Source: a virus. From it: a stretch of DNA of 35,997 nt. Each line of letters starts with the position of its first letter. The first letter of the stretch is position 1. The stretch is from positions 1 through 35,997 of IMG/VR virus record IMGVR_UViG_3300015371_000105. The stretch is one strand, 5' to 3'. Below, piece after piece: positions 22,620-31,044 of this stretch. Below the pieces are notes generated by a model that saw nothing but the letters and a program-made list of their open reading frames with translations, was not told where the DNA came from and did no database searches. The position numbers were made by a program, and so were the translations under genes.

Positions 22620-23207
22620 TTACTTCTTCGAGGTGTCGAGTGGCTTGGTCGTAACCGGCTGATCGGTCTGCGGCGCCGGCGGAGGCTGCTTAGCCCTCTG
22701 CTCCTCCGCTTGTTGCGAGAGGGACTTCTGTCCCGTGTTCGAGGCGATAGTTCCGCCTTCCTGGAGGTGCGACCCGCTCTTCGGTTGAGCGGCTTGAGGG
22801 CTCGCCTCGGGAGTTCTAAACTGACCCCTCGCTTCGGCCTCAGTCATCCCCGACGCTTTCGCCTCAGCTTTCCGACGCTGATCGGCCTGATCGAGGCGCG
22901 TCCGTTCATCCTGCGTCGGCTGTGCGTTCGGGCGGTCGGCCCTATTCGGATCCTGGACCTGATTCGACCTACGAACCGAAGCGCCTTGGTCTCGATCGTA
23001 GACGAGGTCCTCATCCTGCAGCGCCGCCTCAACTACGAGGCGTTGACCTGGCCTCAGCTGGAACGACTGCACGCCGCTGTTGACGGCGACAGTGCGCGCC
23101 TCATCCCGTCGGAGAGCGCCTGCCGGTCCCTTCGACTCCAGAATCACCGCCACACCCGACGTATCATTACGATCGGGGGAGGAGATAGCAACCTCAACTT
23201 TCCTCAT
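22620..23207 (-). CDS. Hypothetical protein with disordered C-terminus, 195 aa
   Basis: The start at 23207 overlaps the endolysin stop (ATGA) and has a strong AGGAGA at 23215-23220 within the endolysin's last codons; an upstream ATG at 23237 is therefore unlikely. The first 80 residues look beta-rich (VEVAISSPDRNDTSGVAVIL, LRPGQRLVVEAALQ). The remaining 115 are very hydrophilic, rich in Gln, Arg, Ala, Asp and Pro, and probably unstructured. I do not recognise a family. Its place between endolysin and holin hints at lysis control or a minor virion part. It has no membrane segment. Confidence 0.5.
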   Translation of the reverse strand: MRKVEVAISSPDRNDTSGVAVILESKGPAGALRRDEARTVAVNSGVQSFQLRPGQRLVVEAALQDEDLVYDRDQGASVRRSNQVQDPNRADRPNAQPTQDERTRLDQADQRRKAEAKASGMTEAEARGQFRTPEASPQAAQPKSGSHLQEGGTIASNTGQKSLSQQAEEQRAKQPPPAPQTDQPVTTKPLDTSKK

Positions 23208-23845
23208 GACTTTCTCTCCTTTAAGAGTTCGCCCCATGTGTAGGAGCCTACTTTGCCGTCACTCTCGAGACCATGCTTCTTCTGATAGGCTTTGACGGCG
23301 GCCTCGAGAATTGGCCCAAAGCCTTGCTCGTCAGCCCGAATGAGCTGCCAAATTGCCTCTACCCGTGGGAGATCGGTCGAACCAATCTTCAAGAGGGGGT
23401 GTACCTCCGGTGCTGTCTCGTCCGCGAGAACCTGACCCACCACGGCGCCGACGGCTCCCCACTCCCTCGTGTTGTCGTAGAGGTCGGGGTTGCTCTTCAC
23501 CGAGATGTGGACGTGATGGTTGTGCGGGTTGGAGCCAGTGTAAGTTCGCCACTCGTCGGAGATGGATGGGTTCCAAATCTTCCGGTTGGAGATGACATAC
23601 TTGATCCGAGGGTCCTTGGAGGAGCGAAGCGCCTGTGCCAACCGCTCGCTGTCTACCCCATTCTTCGGATCGTGAGTAATGTCCATCGCGCAGACCACCC
23701 CCACCTCGTTCGGATTATGGTCGGACTCCCGCGAAGAGTGGGCCTCGTCGCCGATCGTTCCGTCGTCCGTCTTGCTCCTGTTCGGAGCAGCAACGTTGAC
23801 TTGCGTACGGAGTTTGTCGAGCGACTTGGCTACTCTCCAACTCAT
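23204..23845 (-). CDS. Endolysin: M15-like peptidase + peptidoglycan-binding domain
   Basis: Residues 20-120 form a zinc peptidase of the M15/VanY-like type: H43 in SDHNP, D55 in CAMDITHD, and HNHHVHIS around residues 108-115 provide the metal-binding set. Residues 145-211 match a PG_binding_1 helical domain (LLKIGSTDLPRVEAIWQL, DGKVGSYTWGEL). The enzyme should cut peptide crosslinks or stem peptides of peptidoglycan at the end of infection. It has no signal peptide, so release needs the holin encoded nearby. An excellent ribosome site, AAGGAGAG at 23850-23857, precedes the ATG. Its chemistry differs from the glycosidase in the giant virion protein. Confidence 0.88.
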   Translation of the reverse strand: MSWRVAKSLDKLRTQVNVAAPNRSKTDDGTIGDEAHSSRESDHNPNEVGVVCAMDITHDPKNGVDSERLAQALRSSKDPRIKYVISNRKIWNPSISDEWRTYTGSNPHNHHVHISVKSNPDLYDNTREWGAVGAVVGQVLADETAPEVHPLLKIGSTDLPRVEAIWQLIRADEQGFGPILEAAVKAYQKKHGLESDGKVGSYTWGELLKERKS

Positions 23846-23922
23846 GACTCTCTCCTTTTCAACATACTAACGCATAGCGAGGGGCGAACGCGGCGTTACC
23901 GTATCAGGGGGCGGTATATCCC

Positions 23923-25860
23923 CTACATCACCGGATAACAGAAGATAAAATAATAATTCCTCGCCGAGGTCGTGTTGCATTGCCAACTGAATACCGCAGC
24001 ATCGTTGGTCGAGTCGGCAGAAATAGAACCTACCATTCCACCGTTATCCTGAACCATAATACCAGCAAGTTGCGGGGCCGAAGCAAGATTAGAAGCAATT
24101 GGAAGTGTAATTCTGAATGTTGTTGTAACGGGAGTCCCCGTTGTTCCGCTCGTGGCAGTTGCTCCAATACGCCCAAACACTATAACCGCATTGCTAACTC
24201 GGATGAAGAAGTTAGCGATAGTACTCACATTGCCAGTGGTAATATTCGCCACTCCCGTCGGCGTCGGGGTGTAGCTAACGGTGCCTCCGCCGGCGACCAG
24301 TGCCGCTACTCCCGTCACCGAGTCCGCGAGGAACCCCTTAACCACTCCCGCTGTCGCCCAATCCCACCCGATCCCGCCTGCCGCATCTGTCAGAACCCGC
24401 TCCGCTGAGAGTCCAGCGTTCGCCGACTTAACAACGTAGTCTCCGTCTGGCGGCGCACCAGCTGCACCGAGCGCGACTAGCGCAGTAGCCAGCACATCGA
24501 TCGTGCACTTAGAGTGCGTCGAGGCACTGATGTCCCAGAACGCAAAGATGTCTCCAGTTACCGGAGTCTGAGCCGCGAGCCCATTAAAGTTCAGAGCGAT
24601 GTCGTCCGCATTAACCGTGATACCTACTCCCGCCCCAACCTCGAAGGTCCGAGTGGCGGCGATGGTACCACCACCAGTTAGGCCCGCCCCTGCGGTCATT
24701 GTGACGGCGGTGTGGTCGATATGTTGGTTGGCGGAGTAGTTTAGGAGTGCGTTGTGGTCGAGGAGGGAGTTAAAAACCGAGAAGTTGATCTTATAATGGA
24801 TTCCGTCGGCCGCTTTCCTCAAAACTAGCTGATCGCCGCTTGCGAGAGAGGAAGTTATGGTAAATTCCGAGAAATCTACGTCGAGAGTGCGAGTGGAAGT
24901 CAGATCTCCTCCCCCAGAGAGACCATTTCCCGCCGTAATCGACACAAGGGAGTGATTTATGTGTTCATTCGCCACATATCCCGAGAGATTGTTGTGTACG
25001 AGGAGGGAATTTATCGCACTCCAGAGCGCGGCGCCCGGTCCTCCGGCAGAAGTATCATGAAAGACGGCGAAATCCGCCAAACTCGGCGTTACGACTGGAA
25101 ATTCCGAAAAATCGACGTTGAGAGTTCTCGAAGCAGTGATATCTCCACCTCCAGAGAGGCCCATTCCCGCGATAATCTGCACTCCCGCATGATTAACGTG
25201 CTCATTCGAGACGTAATTCTGCAGAAGATTGTGATTAACATGGGTTGGATCGACCTGGAAGTTGGCATTATCGCCGTGAGTGGCGTCGTTGTTCTGCACC
25301 GCGATAGAGACGGAGGAGTCCGACGACCGAAGTTTGAAGGTATCGGGACCAGTTCCGATGGCGGTCGTAACTCCATCGGTGATAAACTTAAAAGCGTCTA
25401 CGACACCCGATACAAACACGCTTCCCCATTGAAGATCCTCTCTCAGAAAGCGTACTGCGGCGGCAACTGGTCCCGGATCGGGAACCTGACCCGCTCGATG
25501 GGTGGGTCCTGCGGCCCTCGCAACTCCCGCTGAGGTGATCCACTCCGCCTCATCGGAGGTAAACATCATCATCTGGCGAGGAAGGATCGTCTCCACATCA
25601 TCCCCATTCGCCGTCCTCACAAAGAGAGAGTTGCCGGCGCTCGGATTCGCGATGATGAAGAACATACCACCGCCTTCCACCATCGGCGGCAGACGAACTA
25701 CCCTATCCACTCCATTCGGATCGAGGAATAGGTTAACCGAGCTATCCTGCTGGATCTGATAGGTGTCGTCGACTAGTTTCGTCTTCGCCGTTCCGAGCCG
25801 ACCGGAGATAATATTGAGGGAGTATGCCCTCGAATGGTCGGTATCGTTATGGCTAGGCAT
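23923..25860 (-). CDS. Tail fibre protein with 80-residue repeats, 645 aa
   Basis: The start is the ATG at 25860, overlapping the stop of the upstream fibre gene (TAATG). Residues 33-108 carry a beta module (FLDPNGVDRVVRLPP ... SDEAEWIT) shared with two other proteins here. Residues 209-409 hold three copies of a repeat with the core ANEHINHSLVSITAGNGLSG, at an exact 80-residue spacing. Residues 540-645 look like a beta-sandwich tip (NFFIRVSNAVIVFGRIGA), which in such fibres contacts the receptor. It probably trimerises and determines host range together with the 503-residue protein upstream. The endolysin gene follows after a 77-nt gap. Confidence 0.78.
   Translation of the reverse strand: MPSHNDTDHSRAYSLNIISGRLGTAKTKLVDDTYQIQQDSSVNLFLDPNGVDRVVRLPPMVEGGGMFFIIANPSAGNSLFVRTANGDDVETILPRQMMMFTSDEAEWITSAGVARAAGPTHRAGQVPDPGPVAAAVRFLREDLQWGSVFVSGVVDAFKFITDGVTTAIGTGPDTFKLRSSDSSVSIAVQNNDATHGDNANFQVDPTHVNHNLLQNYVSNEHVNHAGVQIIAGMGLSGGGDITASRTLNVDFSEFPVVTPSLADFAVFHDTSAGGPGAALWSAINSLLVHNNLSGYVANEHINHSLVSITAGNGLSGGGDLTSTRTLDVDFSEFTITSSLASGDQLVLRKAADGIHYKINFSVFNSLLDHNALLNYSANQHIDHTAVTMTAGAGLTGGGTIAATRTFEVGAGVGITVNADDIALNFNGLAAQTPVTGDIFAFWDISASTHSKCTIDVLATALVALGAAGAPPDGDYVVKSANAGLSAERVLTDAAGGIGWDWATAGVVKGFLADSVTGVAALVAGGGTVSYTPTPTGVANITTGNVSTIANFFIRVSNAVIVFGRIGATATSGTTGTPVTTTFRITLPIASNLASAPQLAGIMVQDNGGMVGSISADSTNDAAVFSWQCNTTSARNYYFIFCYPVM
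24634..25236 (-). repeat. Three coding repeats in the tail fibre gene
   Basis: Repeat copies lie at about 25099-25236, 24862-24996 and 24634-24756. Each encodes HN-LxxYxxNxHxxH followed by ITAGxGLSGGGDxTxxRTLxVDFSEF-like residues, with copies starting 240 nt apart. The third copy is the most diverged (FEVGAG in place of the final FSEF). The DNA is diverged between copies, so this is an old protein-level repeat. Confidence 0.75.
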
Positions 25861-27371
25861 TAGAGCGGGAACTTCCAGCCCAACATGCAGACGCCGGCGC
25901 CCGTACCCGCTCCAGTCCAAGCGATGTTGGTGCTCTCAGGAACAATGTCTACCGTTATATTCATGTTGTTTTGGTCTCCGAGGTAGCCCGGATACGCGTT
26001 GCCGTTAATTCCTGTAGGACCATCACTCCCTCCACCCCACGACGCATTAGGCGCAACCATCGCCCCTGCCGCCGCAGAATTCTTAAAACAATTCGAAAGG
26101 CTCAAACGGATCAGCTTGGCGTTCGACGGCGCGAATCCGTTCCACGCGGCGAGTGCCAAGGTCGGGCTCGCGGCGTTGAAGGTGCCAGCGGGCCCTCGAT
26201 CAATCTGCGGACTAACATCCGGCAGCACTCCCACGATCCACGAAGCATCGTCTTGGATCTGATTGAGACGATAGAGGTGGCCAGAGCCATCCGTTCTGGT
26301 CCACCCGATCAGCTTCTTGTAGGTGTAACCTCCGGGCATGGTAGGAGCGTTCGTGGTGGTTCTATGTCCGATGGCGGAGATGGTTGTTCCGTTAGAGATC
26401 AACCAGATAAATATCCCTGTGTTGACGACCGAGCCAGCGGTGTCCATCGCGTTGGCACCCGCGGCCGCGAGGATGTCCCAAACGATATTACCCGTCATGT
26501 GCTTGACGGAATTACCGCTCGTATCAACTAACACCGCTTCGTCGAACTGGATGACCATCTTCGAGTCGGGCGCAGCTCCCTGATTGGTCATGGTAAGATT
26601 AACAACAGAGCTAGATGGATGTGCCGGAATAACGGGGAAGTTCGTAAAGTCGAGCACAAACCAATTCGTTCCGTCGGTAACGAACAACGCCGCTTCATAC
26701 TGGTGGGCGAGTGCGAAGCTAGCCGAGCCATCCACCGTAACCGCACCTGGAGGATCGAACACAACAGCCTTCGTAGCCGAAAGATTCTTGATATAGACCC
26801 AATCGCCGCGAACGGCGGCGGGAGGAGTAATAGTAATGTCGGCGGCGGGCGTCGAGAACACAACGCTTTTCATCTCGGCGGCGGTGAGAGTAGCGGTAGC
26901 GTTCTTCGTCACGACTCGATATGGAAGGTCGATGTTCTCCGCTGTCGCGATCCAGGTGGTGCCACTCCAGGTCAACTTGACATACTGGAACTGCCTCTCG
27001 AGAGAGTAGTTCGTGACGTTGTTGATAGTTCCCGCAATCGTGACCGAGTTGGCGATGATGTTGTCAGCGCGATAGACGTAGACCGACCACCCATCGTCTC
27101 CCGCGGCGAGCGTCGGAAGGGTGAGAGTGATGTTGGTGAGCGCTCCACTCGCGGAGATTAGAGAATTCTGATCCGCGGCGAGGATGGTGTAGTTGGCATT
27201 CCTGAAGAGGAAGCCTGGAAAACGAAACGCCTTCCCGGCGTTGGGGAAGGTGTTCTGCAACACACTCTTCAAGAGCCGCAGATGGTCGTCACCTTGGGAC
27301 TTCGGATCACTCGGACCGACAGGGTTGGATGGAACAAGATCATCAATAAAAGTGCCAGTTTCGAGGCCCAT
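25860..27371 (-). CDS. Tail fibre/spike protein, 503 aa
   Basis: The N-terminus (TGTFIDDLVPSNPVGPSDPK, then SQGDDHLRLLKSVLQNTFPN) is the typical virion-attachment segment of many phage tail fibres. Residues 60-143 and 154-241 each resemble the beta module found in the other fibre and in the head accessory protein (TLPTLAAGDDGW...; TPPAAVRGDWVYIKN...GTNWFVL). The C-terminal half is beta-rich with Gly/Asn turns (GYTYKKLIGWTRTDGSGHLY) and ends in CMLGWKFPL. It starts in a TGATG overlap with the adaptor gene, preceded by GGGGAG, and ends in TAATG with the second fibre. It likely attaches to the tail and binds the host surface. Confidence 0.75.
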   Translation of the reverse strand: MGLETGTFIDDLVPSNPVGPSDPKSQGDDHLRLLKSVLQNTFPNAGKAFRFPGFLFRNANYTILAADQNSLISASGALTNITLTLPTLAAGDDGWSVYVYRADNIIANSVTIAGTINNVTNYSLERQFQYVKLTWSGTTWIATAENIDLPYRVVTKNATATLTAAEMKSVVFSTPAADITITPPAAVRGDWVYIKNLSATKAVVFDPPGAVTVDGSASFALAHQYEAALFVTDGTNWFVLDFTNFPVIPAHPSSSVVNLTMTNQGAAPDSKMVIQFDEAVLVDTSGNSVKHMTGNIVWDILAAAGANAMDTAGSVVNTGIFIWLISNGTTISAIGHRTTTNAPTMPGGYTYKKLIGWTRTDGSGHLYRLNQIQDDASWIVGVLPDVSPQIDRGPAGTFNAASPTLALAAWNGFAPSNAKLIRLSLSNCFKNSAAAGAMVAPNASWGGGSDGPTGINGNAYPGYLGDQNNMNITVDIVPESTNIAWTGAGTGAGVCMLGWKFPL

Positions 27372-28009
27372 CAGTTATTACTCCCCATTTGGTAGGGTCC
27401 GCCAGCCTGATCTCTCTCGACCTCTTCGAACAGGTACTGTGCTTTACCTCTAGCAGAGATCTTCTGGAACTTCGCGACCGCGATCTCATCTTCGAGATCA
27501 TCCGCGATCCTCTCTCCCGCGAGCCCAATGAGAGCATCAGGACAATTCGCCAACCACGCATTGTCATCGGCATCCTCTCCGTCGAGAGCGGTGGAGTGCG
27601 CGTAGTAGGACCAGAGGAGAGAGTAGTCCAGGTCAGCTACCGGGAATATCTTGATACTGTTTGCTCTCAGCACCGCAACCTTCGGACCAGACGGATCGCG
27701 GCCGGAGTACGCGAGGGAGGCCTCATCGAGGGTCTTCCACGGAATGAACAACGGCGCATCGGAGTCGGAGGAGGTATAACGGAGGCGCTCGAACCGAGCC
27801 TGACGGATGAAGCCAGTCGGGAGCGCGATAACGTCGGTGCCTGCGAGAAGTGGGAGCGGGGCATCCTCGACTAAGAGGAACCACGGGAGCGTCTTCCCCA
27901 TCTCGAGATCTATACGAGCCTCTTCTAGGCTCTGGACTATCTCATCCCGCTTGTCGGTACGGAAGGATAATCCTCGCTGAATACGGGCAACTGCCTCATC
28001 CAGGGTCAT
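27371..28009 (-). CDS. Head-tail adaptor protein, 212 aa
   Basis: The first 50 residues are helical (LDEAVARIQRGLSFR, IVQSLEEARIDLEMGKTLPW). A beta segment around ALPTGFIRQARFERLRY follows, then DAPLFIPWKTLDEA and a C-terminal helical region (CPDALIGLAGERIADDLED). This pattern fits adaptors that form a ring under the portal (T7 gp11-like, P22 gp4-like). A TTAGGAGTCGCC element precedes the ATG. Location between the capsid genes and the fibres agrees. The ring would connect the portal to the nozzle protein encoded near 21 kb. Exact family membership is not certain. Confidence 0.62.
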   Translation of the reverse strand: MTLDEAVARIQRGLSFRTDKRDEIVQSLEEARIDLEMGKTLPWFLLVEDAPLPLLAGTDVIALPTGFIRQARFERLRYTSSDSDAPLFIPWKTLDEASLAYSGRDPSGPKVAVLRANSIKIFPVADLDYSLLWSYYAHSTALDGEDADDNAWLANCPDALIGLAGERIADDLEDEIAVAKFQKISARGKAQYLFEEVERDQAGGPYQMGSNN

Positions 28010-28039
28010 GGCGACTCCTAAGAGTTAGAGGTGGAGGAA

Positions 28040-28068
28040 GGGGCGATGCAATTCCGATGCACCGCCCC
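28040..28068 (-). terminator. GC-rich hairpin behind the capsid genes
   Basis: GGGGCG-A-TGCA (28040-28050) pairs with TGCA-C-CGCCCC (28058-28068) around a 7-nt loop, giving 6 bp, one mismatch and 4 bp. On the minus strand it lies 13 nt past the stop of the head accessory gene and is followed by TTCCTCC rather than a T-run. Placement after the major capsid cluster suggests a partial terminator or a messenger-stabilising end. Confidence 0.45.
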
Positions 28069-28080
28069 CTACCCTTACTC

Positions 28081-28422
28081 TTAGGTCGTAGTACCAACCA
28101 GTCGGAGATACCACACCCCGCCTGCACAGAAGGCGACGCCGGCTTCACCCTGACTGATCGTCCCGATGGTCGTCGTCGCCGGGTTCTTGATCGTGAGATC
28201 TTCCGCCGCATCAGCGATGTTGTTGATGAGGAAGGTCAAACCCTCCTCCTCCGTCGGGAGTGTGACGTTCCTACCGGCGCCACCGGGATCGAGGTTCAGC
28301 CCCGGCGCTCCGTCGGCGTCAATCACAATATTCCCGCCGAGTGTAAGGGTGATGAAGCGGAGCTTCAACTTGCTCTCGAACATCGCACCCCAGATACGTG
28401 CATCATCGAGTCTTTGACGCAT
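28081..28422 (-). CDS. Head accessory/decoration-like protein, 113 aa
   Basis: The start at 28422 has an AAGGAGG element at 28429-28435 that overlaps the capsid gene stop; a longer frame upstream lies inside the capsid gene and is rejected. After a helical start (MRQRLDDARIWGAMFES) the protein is a run of beta strands: LTLGGNIVIDADGAPG, NVTLPTEEEGLTFLINN, GVAFCAGGVWYLRLVG. The same strand order occurs in both tail fibres, so it is likely a compact beta module. Its location right after the major capsid gene and its small size suggest a capsid decoration or head fibre protein. Confidence 0.62.
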   Translation of the reverse strand: MRQRLDDARIWGAMFESKLKLRFITLTLGGNIVIDADGAPGLNLDPGGAGRNVTLPTEEEGLTFLINNIADAAEDLTIKNPATTTIGTISQGEAGVAFCAGGVWYLRLVGTTT

Positions 28423-28432
28423 GGTTTCCTCC

Positions 28433-29668
28433 TTACGTCGAAGAGATGTTGCCGAGGTAAGCCATGGTGAGACCACCATAGTCCACTTCGAGCGAACACT
28501 CTGTCTGGACGAACCCACGCCGAACGTCTTCATCGTCCGTCTGAACGTCGTCCTTTGCTTTGGTGTCGCGATTCTTCATCGCGACATAGTGGAGCGCGTC
28601 AAAGTCGATCACGAACATCGACTTCTTGTACAGCCCATGTCGGGACAGGAGAGGATGGATCTTGAAGAGCACCGTGCCCATCGGCATGATGAACTTCTGG
28701 AAGTCGATCCCATACACCTTCACTGTCTCCTCCGTGTTGATGCGGATATTACTCACCGCATTGAACACGAGGCCCAGCTGCACCGCCGCCTCGGAACCTC
28801 CGAACGCGATGCGAGTGTCACCGGCGCCGGTGTCGAAGTCGAAGATCGGGCTGAGCGCCGCGACCAACGACGCCGTCGTAACCGCCGATGAGAACACGGT
28901 AGTGTTCGAGGCCGGGATGAACTCCCTGAGCCCACCCATAAACCGCTTCGGCTTCCCATTATCCCCGACAGTCTCCGCCTTACGACCAAAGAGCATCGAG
29001 AACTCGATCTTCTGCGCGTGGTCCCACATCTTCCGCTTCTTGTCCTCGGACCAGGAGTTACCCGTTCTGGTCGTAGTCTCGTTCGCGGTGCCAGTGAGTT
29101 CGTAGGTGTCCTTGAAGATCTGCGTGTAGTTGTTGAACTTCAAGGGATTGCGGGACGTCGGCCTCGGAGCCGCAGTACCTTCCGCGTATGCCGAACCGAT
29201 CAGCGTCAGCCAGATGTCGTTGGCGATAGTCGCAGGGGTGGTTCCGCCAGCACCACGTCGAACCTGGAACTGCGTATCGGACAGAACGTTGTCCACTTCG
29301 AGCAGTTCGGGGGTGAACGCTGCGGCGTCGGTCGCGGGCTCCACCAGCAGAATGTCACCATTCTTCAGATGGGTTGCCGTGCCGTAGTTCGCGCCGAGGG
29401 TTGTAGTCGTGGGATCGGCGGTGTCGACGGTCACGAGAGTGTCGGCGGCGGCGAGCGCCCCGTTCACCTGCAGGCGGACCATCGCATTACCTTCGGCCCA
29501 CCAACTAAACTCGGGATCGTCAGTCGTGCGCTTCTTAGCCTTCGAACTCAGAGCCAAGATCGGCGCCGTACCGGCGGGGTTGTAGCGAAGAACACTCTCG
29601 CGGAAGTTTTTGGGGCGCTCGTCCGTGCCCCAGTCTCCAGTTCCGCGGAGACCAGCAATACCAGACAT
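28433..29668 (-). CDS. Major capsid protein, SU10/DUF5309 type
   Basis: The 411-residue protein begins with the characteristic FRESVLRYNPAGTAPILALS (residues 22-41) and DPEFSWWAEGNAM (51-63) of the SU10-type capsid family (DUF5309), an HK97-fold major capsid protein. Central NNYTQIFKDTYELTGTA (about 179-195) and the C-terminal part (MPMGTVLFKIHPLLSRHGLY) fit as well. A long acidic insert-like loop (RDTKAKDDVQTDDEDVRRG) lies near the end. It assembles into the icosahedral shell on the scaffold encoded just upstream, whose stop overlaps this start (TGATG). No separate protease gene is evident. Confidence 0.88.
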   Translation of the reverse strand: MSGIAGLRGTGDWGTDERPKNFRESVLRYNPAGTAPILALSSKAKKRTTDDPEFSWWAEGNAMVRLQVNGALAAADTLVTVDTADPTTTTLGANYGTATHLKNGDILLVEPATDAAAFTPELLEVDNVLSDTQFQVRRGAGGTTPATIANDIWLTLIGSAYAEGTAAPRPTSRNPLKFNNYTQIFKDTYELTGTANETTTRTGNSWSEDKKRKMWDHAQKIEFSMLFGRKAETVGDNGKPKRFMGGLREFIPASNTTVFSSAVTTASLVAALSPIFDFDTGAGDTRIAFGGSEAAVQLGLVFNAVSNIRINTEETVKVYGIDFQKFIMPMGTVLFKIHPLLSRHGLYKKSMFVIDFDALHYVAMKNRDTKAKDDVQTDDEDVRRGFVQTECSLEVDYGGLTMAYLGNISST

Positions 29669-30684
29669 CAGTCGTCTCCAGTATCATTCTGGGGGTTGAG
29701 GCCCGCCCATGGGTCCTCAGCCTCCTGTTGAGGGACCGCCGCCGGCCCACCTTGTGCGGGCTTGAACGGCGAGGCTGGGACGCGGGAACCTGCTCCATTC
29801 GGCGCTCGAGCTGCCGTCCCCGGTTTCACTCCACTCGCGGCGATGATGATGGGACCGAGGTCCTCCACCATCTGGTCGAGCGTTGCTTTCGGGTTGGCCT
29901 GACGATAGAGAGGTGCATACTTCTGCAGAAGAGGAGCGTGCTGATCCTGTTTGAGGCCGGCTGGCGCCCACCTCCCCCAGAACTTCTGCTCATTCCGCTG
30001 GCTCTGACGGAAATTATTGATCTCCGCCTGGACCATTTTCGGTACAAACGTCGCCATCTGCCGCATAGCGTTAGCGGTAGATCGGACGTACACCCTCGCC
30101 AGAAGGCTCGGGATATGCTTCGGAGCATCCGCGTCTAATGCCTCAAGGTCCTCCTGGGACAGCTGGAAATCACTTTCAGCCAACTGTTTGACGATCGCGG
30201 CCTCGTTCTGGAGGAGTGCCGCGGCAACCTGATGCGGTTCAGTCGGAGCGGAGGGAGGACTTTGCTCCTGCTGACCCGAGGGCGCTGGGGCCGTCTGCTG
30301 CTGCTGAGCGGGAGGCTGCGCTGCGGGCTCTGCACCCGTAGGAGGCTGCTGCTGAGCAGGAGGTTGGGCCTGCGCTGGAGGTTGCGGTATCGCCTCTTCA
30401 TCCCCACCATCGAGTAGATCGAGTGCGGGGTCGGGAAGTACGAAAGGGTCGTCGGAGGAAGGCTCTGCACCTCCCTCCGACGGAGTTGCTGACGGCGTGG
30501 TAGTGGGGGTCGGGCTTCCGCCGCCAGATGGTGTAGCCGGTGAGGGGCTCGACGAGGGAGATGACCCGCCCGAGTCACCGCCGCTCGGAGCGGAAGAAGG
30601 TGTAGAGCCACTCCCACCACTTCCCGCACCCTCACCGGCTAGAGCAACAGAGTTCATAAGATCGAACTTGAACTGCCTAAACAT
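29668..30684 (-). CDS. Scaffold protein, 338 aa
   Basis: It lies directly upstream of the major capsid gene with a TGATG overlap. The N-terminal 160 residues are low complexity: Ser/Gly/Pro/Thr, then Gln/Pro/Ala-rich (PPAQAQPPAQQQPP). The middle (about 160-290) is helical and charged (VAAALLQNEAAIVKQLAESD, FVPKMVQAEINNFRQS), as in capsid scaffolds. The C-terminal end is Pro/Ala-rich with a PWAGLNPQNDTGDD tail. Scaffolds guide capsid assembly and leave before or during packaging. CGGAG lies 9 nt before the ATG. Identity rests on position and composition. Confidence 0.72.
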   Translation of the reverse strand: MFRQFKFDLMNSVALAGEGAGSGGSGSTPSSAPSGGDSGGSSPSSSPSPATPSGGGSPTPTTTPSATPSEGGAEPSSDDPFVLPDPALDLLDGGDEEAIPQPPAQAQPPAQQQPPTGAEPAAQPPAQQQQTAPAPSGQQEQSPPSAPTEPHQVAAALLQNEAAIVKQLAESDFQLSQEDLEALDADAPKHIPSLLARVYVRSTANAMRQMATFVPKMVQAEINNFRQSQRNEQKFWGRWAPAGLKQDQHAPLLQKYAPLYRQANPKATLDQMVEDLGPIIIAASGVKPGTAARAPNGAGSRVPASPFKPAQGGPAAVPQQEAEDPWAGLNPQNDTGDD

Positions 30685-30711
30685 TCTAATCTCCGACAGG
30701 GTTAAAAGGGG

Positions 30712-31029
30712 TTACTCGTCATCCTCAGAGCTAGAAGCTGCTCGCATCTCGTCTGCTGCCGCTATACTAACGCCTACAACGTCCCGAGCGAAAATTAACC
30801 CAAAGACTGCCCCCTGATTATGGGAGAAGTCGTTCAACTTCCCCTCCTCAATCGGCTCGAAGATCTTCGCCGTCCTCTGGTTAATGTGGGCGTTTAGGAG
30901 TTGGCGGAACATTTCCCACCCCTCCGTCTTAACCATATCCCGGAACGCACGATCCCGTTTCGCGTCGAAGTTCGTCGGCTTCTCGACCTGGAGCTTAGGG
31001 CCTAACTCTTCTTTCTTTATCTCAGCCAT
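30712..31029 (-). CDS. Hypothetical protein of the head operon, 105 aa
   Basis: This helical, charged protein (MAEIKKEELGPKLQVEKPTN ... AFRDMVKTEGWEMFRQLLNA) has an acidic Ser/Glu/Asp end. It lies between portal and scaffold genes, so a role in head assembly is plausible; small proteins at this place are common in SU10-like and related podoviruses. No domain is recognised. The gene ends 28 nt before the scaffold start and begins 16 nt after the portal stop. Confidence 0.58.
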   Translation of the reverse strand: MAEIKKEELGPKLQVEKPTNFDAKRDRAFRDMVKTEGWEMFRQLLNAHINQRTAKIFEPIEEGKLNDFSHNQGAVFGLIFARDVVGVSIAAADEMRAASSSEDDE

Positions 31030-31044
31030 GACAGGGGGAAGTCC

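Noticed and set aside
25860-25920. Upstream ATG for the 645-residue tail fibre
   Set aside because: It lies inside the upstream fibre gene. The TAATG overlap at 25860 matches the genome's usual junction style.
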